64,000 nucleotides of DNA from NCBI GenBank assembly GCA_021811435.1, contig JAJZOR010000005.1, positions 1-64,000 of the forward strand. Direction: 5' to 3'. Positions 54,036 to 62,271 of this stretch are shown one piece after another; positions within the stretch are counted from its first letter, which is position 1; each line of letters starts with the position of its first letter. The notes under the pieces were generated by a model that was not told where the DNA came from, ran no database searches, and was given only the letters and a program-made list of their open reading frames with translations. Position numbers and translations under genes: made by a program. Source of the stretch: Microcaldota archaeon (GTDB lineage: Archaea; Micrarchaeota; Micrarchaeia; Micrarchaeales; Micrarchaeaceae).

Positions 54036-54446
54036 CTAGCCGCTGCGTATGTAATTCATTTCGCTCTGGGCTGCACGGATAAGAGCTTCCAGGACGCATT
54101 TGTCCAGATCTGTTTCTTTGTATTTCCTGATATAGGACATAAGCCCTTCAGACACGCCAAGTGCAATTTTATCCGGGGTGACAACAAATAACGGCTCCCC
54201 GTTATCTTCGTCCGCATCCAGTCTGTGCTCCGGTACGGCCTCGTTCCTTTCGGCCACCGGCCCATATCCGATGGTCGCAAGAGAGCATAAGACATCCATG
54301 CGCAGCACTCCGATTAGATCTGTCCCGTTGTACAGATCCTTCCCGTTGTATTTCTTTATCATTGTCGTTACTTTTTCAATCTTGGCCCTGTAATCCTTGG
54401 GCACATCGATTTCCATTCGCTCGCTTCGATACATCGTTTTCTCCAT
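54036..54446 (-). CDS. hypothetical protein
   Basis: 136 residues, soluble, charged, helical C-terminus (CVLEALIRAAQSEMNYIRS). No family recognised. ATG 54446 is preceded by GTGGTC; the upstream in-frame extension to 54524 would run through the TTTAAATATAT promoter. Divergent from the ACT regulator across a region with repeated TATACA half-sites, so both may respond to it. Confidence 0.7.
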   Translation of the reverse strand: MEKTMYRSERMEIDVPKDYRAKIEKVTTMIKKYNGKDLYNGTDLIGVLRMDVLCSLATIGYGPVAERNEAVPEHRLDADEDNGEPLFVVTPDKIALGVSEGLMSYIRKYKETDLDKCVLEALIRAAQSEMNYIRSG

Positions 54447-54517
54447 CTTGACCACGTTGCTATTTTTACTCAGGTATGTTATAGTTTTGGATATATTTAA
54501 ACTATCATGTATAAAAG

Positions 54518-54566
54518 TATACAATATAGATATACATATTTAAACTTAAGTGTATATAATTATACA
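54518..54566. promoter_or_regulatory. operator-like TATACA repeats in divergent promoter
   Basis: TATACA occurs at 54518, 54531 and 54561 and its complement TGTATA at 54551; TGTATA-TAAT-TATACA forms a 16 bp inverted repeat just before the ATG at 54568. The spacing suggests a regulator binding site between the two divergent units. Confidence 0.5.
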
Positions 54567-54567
54567 T

Positions 54568-55068
54568 ATGCTGAAACTGCTGGAATCATTTTTTGAGAAG
54601 GCCAGGGGCAGGAAACTTGTTGCAATGGAGTTTTTGCGCCTAGGATTAAGGGTCGACGGATTGGGGAAGATTTACTTCGGAAAGGTAGAGATCCAGCCGG
54701 CGAAGATAGGGAGGGCGCTGGGCGTTGACAGGCGGGTAGTGATAGAGACCGCCAAAGCCATTGCGCATGACGACGGGCTGCTGCCTATTTTTTACAGGCT
54801 GGAGCCGCGCGCCTTTATAGGCAATGCAGCGAAGGCGTTGGGCTTTGATACTATAGAGATACACGCAGACCCCAGGAAGAAGGGGATTGTCGCCGGAGTG
54901 ACTAAGGTCCTAGCGGGCGAGGGCATTGCAATACGCCAGATAATAAGCGACGACCCTGACCTTTTCCCTGAGCCCGTGCTGACGATAATAATAGACGGGA
55001 AGCTTGAGGCGGGGGTGATTAAGAAACTCAAGGAACTCACGTTCGCTGACAGCATTTCGGTAAGATGA
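54568..55068 (+). CDS. HTH-ACT regulator of amino-acid metabolism
   Basis: 166 residues. An N-terminal winged-helix-like domain (IGRALGVDRRVVIETAKAIAHD) and a C-terminal ACT domain (GIVAGVTKVLAGEGIAIRQIISDDPDLF). This matches archaeal predicted transcription regulators with ACT domains that sense amino acids. It lies next to the threonine operon, so feedback control of thr genes or of itself through the TATACA repeats is plausible. Confidence 0.88.
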   Translation: MLKLLESFFEKARGRKLVAMEFLRLGLRVDGLGKIYFGKVEIQPAKIGRALGVDRRVVIETAKAIAHDDGLLPIFYRLEPRAFIGNAAKALGFDTIEIHADPRKKGIVAGVTKVLAGEGIAIRQIISDDPDLFPEPVLTIIIDGKLEAGVIKKLKELTFADSISVR

Positions 55069-55151
55069 CTACGAAATGGTGCATGGTACGCAGCTATAAT
55101 CTGCAGAGGCGCCCGGTGCGTTGAACTGGGCCTCACAATAAGGGCCGGCAT

Positions 55152-56339
55152 TCAAGCCTTCAATGCTTTCATTATAGCGTCCAAATTGCCGTCCACCTCG
55201 ACCGGCGGATTCATGTACGACGGCTTTATGCTATCTAGTTTATTTGTATGGTAGCTCACCGTGGTATTCGGGTCCTTCAGTATATTTCCGGTGAGTATGC
55301 ACACGACTTTCTGGCCGGCCTTTATTACGCCCTTCTCCCTGAGCTTCTTTACTCCGGCCAATGATGCCGCTGAAGCAGGTTCGCAGCCTATCCCGCTGGC
55401 GTCTATTATGGCCTTTGCGTCAAGTATCTGGTTGTCCGAGACCTGCTCCACTACGCCATTGCTTATCTTCATCGCCTTTAGCGCTTTCTTCCAGCTAACC
55501 GGATTCCCTATCTTTATCGCGCTCGCTATTGTATCGGGATGCTTTACCCGCACCAATTCCGAGGCGCCGGCCTTCCACATCAGGTAGAATGGGTTCGCGC
55601 CCTCCGATTGTATGGCAGCGATTCTTGGTATCTTCTCTATGAAGCCCAGCTCCTTGAGTTCGGAAAACGCCTTGCCCATTGCCGAGGTATTGCCAAGGTT
55701 CCCTGCGGGCAGCGCGATCCAATCGGGGCCATCCCACCCCATTTGCTGCATCAGCTCGAAAGTTATGGCTTTCTGCCCCTCTATCCTCCATGGATTCACG
55801 GAATTCAGGATGTACATGTTGAGGTGCGCAGCGGCCTCCTGGATAAGCCGCATCGAGTCGTCGAAGTTGCCCTTTATCTGCACCACCTTGGCGCCGTATG
55901 CGATTGACTGCGCGAGCTTGCCGTATGCGATCTCGCCTGACGGTATGAAGACCACCGCCTTCAGCCCCGCCAGTGCCGCGTATGATGCCAACGAGGCGGA
56001 TGTGTTTCCTGTGGATGCGCAGCAGACTATTTTAGCTTTAAGCCTCACGGCTTCTGAAACGCCCACCGTCATCCCCCTGTCCTTGAATGAGCCGGTGGGG
56101 TTCTCCCCTTCGTGTTTGAGGTATAATTCCCTTATACCGGCGAATTCCGAAACGCGCTTATGGGAATACAATTTCGTGTTTCCTTCCCGCCTTGAGACTA
56201 TGCACTTGCTTGGCATCGACTCGTGTATCAGTTCCTTGAAGAGCCAGACGCCGCTGTCGTACGGGAATTCCCTTGCCGCTGCCCTCTTGTCGAGTTCTTT
56301 GGGCGAGATGTCGACCTCACCGAGATGGACCTCTAGCAA
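55152..56339 (-). CDS. thrC: threonine synthase (start uncertain)
   Basis: 395 residues from TTG 56339. PLP Lys in NPTGSFKDRGM, phosphate-binding ALPAGNLGNTS, SGIGCEPASAASLAG. Converts phosphohomoserine to threonine. The same frame upstream (to about 56400) encodes the family's N-terminal zinc ribbon, with CIDCGAEY and CGCGGLLEVH, yet no ATG, GTG or TTG occurs in that frame before the next stop. An ATG overlapping the thrB stop (56425) is one frame off. Either a frameshift separates start and body, or the shorter protein is made. Confidence 0.9.
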   Translation of the reverse strand: MLEVHLGEVDISPKELDKRAAAREFPYDSGVWLFKELIHESMPSKCIVSRREGNTKLYSHKRVSEFAGIRELYLKHEGENPTGSFKDRGMTVGVSEAVRLKAKIVCCASTGNTSASLASYAALAGLKAVVFIPSGEIAYGKLAQSIAYGAKVVQIKGNFDDSMRLIQEAAAHLNMYILNSVNPWRIEGQKAITFELMQQMGWDGPDWIALPAGNLGNTSAMGKAFSELKELGFIEKIPRIAAIQSEGANPFYLMWKAGASELVRVKHPDTIASAIKIGNPVSWKKALKAMKISNGVVEQVSDNQILDAKAIIDASGIGCEPASAASLAGVKKLREKGVIKAGQKVVCILTGNILKDPNTTVSYHTNKLDSIKPSYMNPPVEVDGNLDAIMKALKA

Positions 56340-56421
56340 CCCGCCGCATCCGCACTGCCATATGCTGGTCAGCCGGTATTCGGCCCCGCAATCTATGCAT
56401 CTGAGTGAGTTTGGCGTCGGA

Positions 56422-57336
56422 TCATCCCAAAACTTTTATGCCGTCATTCGATATCCGGCTAAGTATGATTTCATGCTTTTCCTTAAAGATGTTGTCTATG
56501 CGTGACAGGAGGCGGGCCTTGTTCTTATTTGACCTGTCGCCTAAAATCAATATGGCTGGCCCTGCGCCACTCGCTGCCACGCCGTAACCGAGGCCGCTCC
56601 CTGCGCCCTTTATCTCTTCGAAATGCCTTAGTATCCCGGCCTTGGCCCTGGCGGGTTCCGCTATCCTGTCATCCATCGCCTTGGTCAGGGCTTCTATGTC
56701 GCCGTCAAGCATGGAGCATATCAGCGCGGACAGGCATTGGAGGTTATGCTGTGACGACGCCCTGCTTACATTGTCAGGCAGAACGCTTCGCGCGGCCTTC
56801 GTTGAAGTTTTGCCCTCCTTCGGAGCCAATATTATGGCTTCTAAGCGGCTAGGCGCCCTTATCTTCTTTATCCTAAGCGGGTTCTTTGAGAATGCTATTG
56901 TGAAACCGCCCAGTATGGCAGGGGCGACGTTGTCCACGTGCGGAGCGCCGGCGGCTATCTGCTCGCCCAGAGAAGCGTACCTCACCAATTCTTCATCGGT
57001 GAGACCGAGGCCGAATAATTTGTTGGCTGCATACGCGACCCCGGCGGCACTCGCTGCGCTGCTGCCCAACCCGCTGCTTGGTCTTATCCCTTTATCCATC
57101 GATACGCTGAGGTGCCCAATGCCAAAGTCCTCCCTCATCTTTTTTATGACTGGGCCGCACGTGTTTTCATCAAGCTTTTCAGGAACGCGGTATTTTCCGG
57201 ACGATTTCAAAGCATCCTCGTCCGACACTGAAACGGACATCACGTCGAACGGGAGGCCCAATGCTATTCCGCATATGTCGAAACCTGATCCCATGTTCGC
57301 AGATGTTGCAGGGACCTTAATCCTTATGCTTTTCAC
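56422..57336 (-). CDS. thrB: homoserine kinase
   Basis: 304 residues, GHMP kinase. Starts IKVPATSANMGSGFD, ATP loop RPSSGLGSSAASAAG, and the C-terminal GLGYGVAASGAGPAILIL. Phosphorylates homoserine for ThrC. Its first 20 nt overlap the end of hom, and its stop overlaps an out-of-frame ATG at the thrC junction. Confidence 0.96.
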   Translation of the reverse strand: MKSIRIKVPATSANMGSGFDICGIALGLPFDVMSVSVSDEDALKSSGKYRVPEKLDENTCGPVIKKMREDFGIGHLSVSMDKGIRPSSGLGSSAASAAGVAYAANKLFGLGLTDEELVRYASLGEQIAAGAPHVDNVAPAILGGFTIAFSKNPLRIKKIRAPSRLEAIILAPKEGKTSTKAARSVLPDNVSRASSQHNLQCLSALICSMLDGDIEALTKAMDDRIAEPARAKAGILRHFEEIKGAGSGLGYGVAASGAGPAILILGDRSNKNKARLLSRIDNIFKEKHEIILSRISNDGIKVLG

Positions 57337-58393
57337 GTCTACACCGCTTCATTCCCTCTAGCGCTATTTTTAGATTTCCGGCCACCCTGCTTGCAGTGAC
57401 ATCGCCGCCGCTGCCCGGACCTGCCATGAAAATCCTGAATTCGGTCATGTTCGCCATGCACTTTATCTCTATGGCGTTGTCTATGCCCACCACGCCCGCC
57501 AGAGGGTCATTGCCGTCCAGTATCTCAGGGCCCACTGAGGCGCTAATCCTGCCATTCGTTTTCCTTATTGTGCACACAAGCTTTATCGTCTTGCCCCGTT
57601 CTTTCAGCATTCTGACCTGTGCGCCCGCTATGCCCTCTATCCCGAGATGCTTGCCATCTATGCCATACATCTTTATGGAACTCATTTCTATTTTTTTGCC
57701 GAATATGCGATTGCATAGCCCCACCACCTTCAAAGCGGAATCATAGCCTTGCGTGTCGTATCTGTAATCAGCCTCCGCGTATCCGAGCCTTATCGCATCA
57801 CTGAGCGACGCATCGAAATCAACGCTCTCGAGCCTGCCTAGCATATAGTTTGTCGAGCCGTTAAGTATCGCCCGCGCCTCTTTTATATCGGCGTTTAGGC
57901 CGCCCAGGGCCTCAAACACTGGGGTGCCGCCCATAACGCTGGCGCCGTCAAGGAACACTAGGTTCCCCTCATTGGCTAATGCCTCAACCTGCTCCATCGC
58001 ACTTATGGACCTTAGGTGATTCTTCGATGAAACCACTACGTTTGAACCGCTCCTTAACGCATGCAGGACGTCCCTGAATCCGGGCGCCTCGCTTTCAACA
58101 TTTGTCGGAGTCATGTCTATGAAGACATCGGGTTTCATCGCATCTATGACGTACTTTGCGTTGATCTTCTTTGACGCTGGGGATTCGGCTAACTTCTTGT
58201 ACCGCTCCTTCTCGCGCAGCACCCGCTTTGGATCTAGGCCATGTACATCGGCAAGGCCGCCTGTGCTGTCTAGCGCCGCTACTAGGGCTATTTTGATGCC
58301 GTTGGCATCCGCCCAGCCTGCGACCTGGTCCCACATACGGAGCAAGCCCCTGCCTACGTTGCCCAGGCCGGAGACGGCTATCTTGAACATCAT
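57317..58393 (-). CDS. hom: homoserine dehydrogenase
   Basis: 358 residues. NAD(P) motif VSGLGNVGRGLLRM, VVVSSKNHL, and the catalytic region LNGSTNYMLGRL, GYAEADYRYDTQGYDSALKV with the expected Asp and Lys. Reduces aspartate semialdehyde to homoserine. No ACT domain, so regulation must lie elsewhere. Overlaps asd by 4 nt. Confidence 0.96.
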   Translation of the reverse strand: MMFKIAVSGLGNVGRGLLRMWDQVAGWADANGIKIALVAALDSTGGLADVHGLDPKRVLREKERYKKLAESPASKKINAKYVIDAMKPDVFIDMTPTNVESEAPGFRDVLHALRSGSNVVVSSKNHLRSISAMEQVEALANEGNLVFLDGASVMGGTPVFEALGGLNADIKEARAILNGSTNYMLGRLESVDFDASLSDAIRLGYAEADYRYDTQGYDSALKVVGLCNRIFGKKIEMSSIKMYGIDGKHLGIEGIAGAQVRMLKERGKTIKLVCTIRKTNGRISASVGPEILDGNDPLAGVVGIDNAIEIKCMANMTEFRIFMAGPGSGGDVTASRVAGNLKIALEGMKRCRREKHKD

Positions 58394-59412
58394 ATATAGC
58401 CTCTAGATCGCGCTAATTCTGCGTCCAGTATGCCGGCGCCCGCGGCGCCCCTCACCAAGTTGTCCCCGACCACTGAATACGCTATGCTCTTCCTGTCAGG
58501 GCCGTACCTCAGCCTACCGACCGTGACGGACATGCCGTTCGTATCCAGGCGCGGCTGGGGCCTGTTCGACTCATCCCTCACCAATATCGGGTTCTCCGGG
58601 GCCGAATGCAGCCCTTTCAATCCAGGGAAGCGCTTCATCGATTCCTTCACGTCGCCCAGCTCCACGCTGCGCTCGAACTCTATGTATACGGAAATCGTGT
58701 GGCCGTTAAGCACAGGCACCCTGTTGCACGAGCCGAAGATGCTTATGTCGCTGCTCTTTATCGCCCCATTCTTTACCGTCCCGAATATCTTTTTGGGCTC
58801 GTCCCTAAGTTTTTCTTCCTCATCATGTATGTATGGGATGACATTTCCAAGCGCTTCTACGGAGGCTACTCCGGGATGACCTGCGCCGCTCAGGGCCTGC
58901 ATGGAAGTCGCCACGACTTTTTTCACCCCGAATTTGTCAACAAGAGGTTTGAGCGATAGGCTCAGTATTATTGTAGTACAGTTCGGATCGCACACCAACC
59001 CGCCTTTAACGTACCTTCTTTGGGCATCCAACAGCGCAAGGTGCTCGGCGTTTATTTCAGGTATCATGAGCGGCACCCTTTTGTCCATCCTGTTCGCGCT
59101 GGCTTTGCTTATAACGAGCTTGCCCTCCTCCGCGAGTTTCCATTCGGCCTCCTTAGCCATGTCTGACGGCAAGGCAGAGAAAACGACGTCTGATTCTATT
59201 TTGTCATCAATGCCCTTTACCCTTATTTCGTTTGCGTCGCCACGGATCTCTGACATTATTCCATTGCTGACGTCACCGAAGCGCTTGCCCTTCGAGCGCT
59301 CCGAAGCAACCAGCTCCGCTACGCTGAACAGCGGATGGTCTGCAAGCAACTCTATGAACTTGTGGCCTACCAGGCCTGTCGCACCTAGCACGGCAACACT
59401 TATTCTCTTCAT
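58390..59412 (-). CDS. asd: aspartate-semialdehyde dehydrogenase
   Basis: 340 residues. NADP motif VLGATGLVGHKF, catalytic Cys in CDPNCTTIIL, and SGAGHPGV and the NRVPVLNGHT substrate region with catalytic His. Reduces aspartyl phosphate. A strong AGGTGAGGAG ribosome site precedes ATG 59412. Confidence 0.96.
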   Translation of the reverse strand: MKRISVAVLGATGLVGHKFIELLADHPLFSVAELVASERSKGKRFGDVSNGIMSEIRGDANEIRVKGIDDKIESDVVFSALPSDMAKEAEWKLAEEGKLVISKASANRMDKRVPLMIPEINAEHLALLDAQRRYVKGGLVCDPNCTTIILSLSLKPLVDKFGVKKVVATSMQALSGAGHPGVASVEALGNVIPYIHDEEEKLRDEPKKIFGTVKNGAIKSSDISIFGSCNRVPVLNGHTISVYIEFERSVELGDVKESMKRFPGLKGLHSAPENPILVRDESNRPQPRLDTNGMSVTVGRLRYGPDRKSIAYSVVGDNLVRGAAGAGILDAELARSRGYI

Positions 59413-59418
59413 ATCTCC

Positions 59419-59601
59419 TCACCTAATCCAGACAATGAAGCCCGCGCTGTTCACGGGTGTGGATGCGGCCACTGCGATCTCTTTTTCCTTCCGCCCTATG
59501 GCCATCAATTTTGCAGCGCTCCTTATCAGTCCGCCTGACGAAAGGCTTTTGCCGCCGATCCTTATCACTATTCGCTTTTTTTGCATGCGATTCTGCGCCA
59601 T
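59419..59601 (-). CDS. truncated aspartate-kinase-like N-terminal fragment
   Basis: 60 residues, first gene of the thr operon. RIVIRIGGKSLSSGGLIRSA followed by AAKLM and EIAVAASTPV resembles the start of amino-acid kinases (compare VSKFGGGILKD ... AAKII ... VVVVSAA in the aspartate kinase at 50857), but the rest of the kinase is absent. It may be the remnant of the resident aspartate kinase. A TTTATATA box about 75-82 nt upstream likely drives the operon. Could instead be a small unrelated protein. Confidence 0.5.
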   Translation of the reverse strand: MAQNRMQKKRIVIRIGGKSLSSGGLIRSAAKLMAIGRKEKEIAVAASTPVNSAGFIVWIR

Positions 59602-59831
59602 TTTGATTGAGGCGACGGTCAGGGAACCACGGTTTGCCGTAACGGCTGAATCCCAGAAAAACGAAATCGGTATATAAAATTTTTCGGAGATTCAACTAGC
59701 TACGACTAGCATGTTGTAGCTGTTGCCCCTAAATCTCCGCTCAGACCCATGCTTATAGTTTAATTGCGCTGCTTTATAAACTTTTTGTAGAGTAGCTTTA
59801 AAAGGCTGCGATAAGAAATAGACCCGGTTCT

Positions 59832-60893
59832 ATGCACGCTTCGAAGGGCTTCGCCAGCGACAACAATTCCGGGGTACATCCTGCAATAATGAAAGCCATT
59901 GAAAAGGCAAACGCAGGGCACGCGATAGCCTACGGCAACGACCACTACACTATGCGCGCAATAAAGAGGATGCGCGCCAATTTCGGCGATGACATAGACG
60001 CCTATTTCGTATTCGCCGGGACAGGGGCCAACGTCGTGGCCCTTAAGTCGATGACCGATTCCTTCAATGCGATAATATGCGCAGAAACCGCGCACATGAA
60101 CATTGAGGAGGTGGGCGCACCGGAGAAGTTCACCGGGTGCAAGCTGCTTACGGTGCCGACTACCGACGGCAAGATAGGCATAGATGGCATAAGGAGGCAT
60201 CTGCACGCGATGGGCAACCCCCACCACTCGCAGCCCAGGGTCGTATCTATAACCCAGGCAACAGAGTACGGCACGGTTTACACAAAGGATGAGATTGCTG
60301 ACATAGCTGATTTCGCGCATAGCAACGGTATGCTGCTGCATGTTGACGGGGCGAGACTGGCTAACGCGGCGGTCAGCCTGGGAAGTTCGCTGAAGTCCAT
60401 CACATCGGATGCAGGCGTTGACGCGCTATCTTTCAGCGGAACTAAGAACGGCATGATGTACGGCGAGGCAGTTATATTCTTCGACAAGTCGCTTTCCCGG
60501 AACGTCAGGTTCATACAGAAGCAGGCCACGCAGTTGCCGTCCAAGATGAGATTTATATCAGCGCAATTCGAGGCCCTCCTGTCGAATGACTTGTGGAGGA
60601 GGAATGCCAAAAACGCCAACGGAATGGCCAGGAAGCTGGCATCTAGGCTGGAGGACGCGCTGGGCATAAGGATAACGCAGCGCGTTGAGGCGAACGCGGT
60701 GTTCGCGCTGATACCGAAGGGGTACATAGAGGATATACAAAGGAGGTACTTCTTCTACGTTTGGAGGGAGGAAGGCGAGTTTGCCGAGGTCCGCTTCATG
60801 CCTTCTTTTGACACCACGTCCGGAGACGTGGAGGAATTCGTGGGATTTCTTGGCGATTTGATGGCGGATAAGAAGGCTAAGCGCTTGAAATAA
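59832..60893 (+). CDS. ltaE: low-specificity threonine aldolase
   Basis: 353 residues, PLP fold I. FASDNNSGVHPAIMKAI start, TGANVVALKSM, VDGARLANAAVSLG, and the PLP Lys in FSGTKNGMMYGEA. Splits threonine (or allo-threonine) to glycine and acetaldehyde. Divergent from the threonine operon, so production and turnover lie side by side. Confidence 0.95.
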   Translation: MHASKGFASDNNSGVHPAIMKAIEKANAGHAIAYGNDHYTMRAIKRMRANFGDDIDAYFVFAGTGANVVALKSMTDSFNAIICAETAHMNIEEVGAPEKFTGCKLLTVPTTDGKIGIDGIRRHLHAMGNPHHSQPRVVSITQATEYGTVYTKDEIADIADFAHSNGMLLHVDGARLANAAVSLGSSLKSITSDAGVDALSFSGTKNGMMYGEAVIFFDKSLSRNVRFIQKQATQLPSKMRFISAQFEALLSNDLWRRNAKNANGMARKLASRLEDALGIRITQRVEANAVFALIPKGYIEDIQRRYFFYVWREEGEFAEVRFMPSFDTTSGDVEEFVGFLGDLMADKKAKRLK

Positions 60894-60895
60894 TG

Positions 60896-61837
60896 CTAGA
60901 GCCTTTTGGCGCGGCCCAGGAGCTTCACCGCGGCCGAATACGGGTCTATGCCGCTTTTTAGCATGCTGGACAGGTTACCGCTTTCGTTTCCAGAAAGCTC
61001 GTCAACCCGCTTCGATAAAATTTCCTTTGCGATCCTGTTGACCTCTGTCTTGAACGCGCGCTCTATGAAGGGTCCGGTATCAACCTGGTCCTCGTGCTCT
61101 TTTATTAGACCTACCAGCTCCTTTATGCCGCCCTTTGTCGTGCAGCTCGTGCTTGCGAGCTTCTTTGGTGTTCGGCCCTGCATTGTGGAGAGATAGGCCA
61201 TGATCGCCCTTTTTGACTGGTCCGCCCCTGGCAGGTCAGCCTTGTTCACTACGAAGATGTCGGCTATCTCCATCGTTCCGGCCTTCATCGCCTGTATCTC
61301 GTCGCCTAGGCCCGGGGCTAGAACCAGCAGCACGGTGGACGAGATGTCGAGTATGTCGACATCCGCCTGCCCTGCACCTACCGATTCGACTATTACGAGG
61401 TCGAAGCCGGCGCAGGACAGCGTTATAAGAGCTCCCATTATCGATGCCGTAAGGCCGCCCTTGGTGCCCCTTGTCGCTATGCTCCGCATGAATATGTCGC
61501 CGGAAGAGATGGTCCCTTCCATCCGTATCCTGTTGCCCAGGAACGAGCCTCCGGTAAACGGGCTGGAGGCGTCTATGGCTATTATGCCTAGCCTGTGGCC
61601 GGAAGCCGACAGCAGGGGCGCTATCTGCGATATCAGGGTGCTCTTGCCGCAGCCTGGAGGGCCTGTGACCCCTATCACGCGCGGCATTTTCTTAGGGTCG
61701 TAGATGCCGCTTATGAGTTCCGAAAACTCTTCCGGCCGGTCCTCGGCCATGCTTATGCAGCGCGCTATGCTCGCCCTGTCGCCGCGCCTTAGGCCTTCGG
61801 CCAGCGCCTTGGCCCTGGAATTCGATTGTGTCACCAT
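60896..61837 (-). CDS. meaB: MeaB/ArgK-type GTPase for methylmalonyl-CoA mutase
   Basis: 313 residues of the G3E family. Walker A GPPGCGKSTL, IAIDASSPFTGGSFLGNRIRM, ESVGAGQAD and the NKAD base motif. It protects and reloads the B12-dependent mutase. Last gene of the mutase operon, overlapping the small subunit by 7 nt. Confidence 0.95.
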   Translation of the reverse strand: MVTQSNSRAKALAEGLRRGDRASIARCISMAEDRPEEFSELISGIYDPKKMPRVIGVTGPPGCGKSTLISQIAPLLSASGHRLGIIAIDASSPFTGGSFLGNRIRMEGTISSGDIFMRSIATRGTKGGLTASIMGALITLSCAGFDLVIVESVGAGQADVDILDISSTVLLVLAPGLGDEIQAMKAGTMEIADIFVVNKADLPGADQSKRAIMAYLSTMQGRTPKKLASTSCTTKGGIKELVGLIKEHEDQVDTGPFIERAFKTEVNRIAKEILSKRVDELSGNESGNLSSMLKSGIDPYSAAVKLLGRAKRL

Positions 61838-62271
61838 CTCTTTGACCTTGCCTCTCCGGCGCGCTTCCTTATATGCGCGATTATCTCTGACATCGGCGTG
61901 CCGGGGCCGTAGTTGCCGCTGACGCCCATCTTCTCGAGGCGCGGCTTGTCTGCATCCGGGATTATGCCGCCGCCGACCACGGCTATGCCTTGAACGCGGT
62001 TCTTCTTCAGCAGCTCCATCACCTTCTTGAATATGGTCACGTGCGAGCCGTTAAGCAGGCTTATGGCTATGACGTCTACGTCCTCGTCTATAGCTATTCT
62101 TATTATCTCTTCGGGAGTGGGCAGAAGGCCCGGGTATATGACTTCCATCCCTGCGTCCCTGAAGGCCCTGGCCAGTACGTATACGCCGCGGTCATGGCCG
62201 TCTATGGCGGGCTTCGCCAGCAGCACCCTTATCGGCCTATCAGATGATTTTGGGTTCTTTCCATTCGCCAT
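61831..62271 (-). CDS. mcmA2: methylmalonyl-CoA mutase, B12-binding subunit
   Basis: 146 residues. The cobalamin lower ligand is H26 in DGHDRG, with SLLNGSHVTIF and GGGIIPDAD completing the B12 fold. Pairs with the large subunit encoded just upstream (32 nt overlap). Separate subunits are the archaeal layout. Confidence 0.96.
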   Translation of the reverse strand: MANGKNPKSSDRPIRVLLAKPAIDGHDRGVYVLARAFRDAGMEVIYPGLLPTPEEIIRIAIDEDVDVIAISLLNGSHVTIFKKVMELLKKNRVQGIAVVGGGIIPDADKPRLEKMGVSGNYGPGTPMSEIIAHIRKRAGEARSKRW

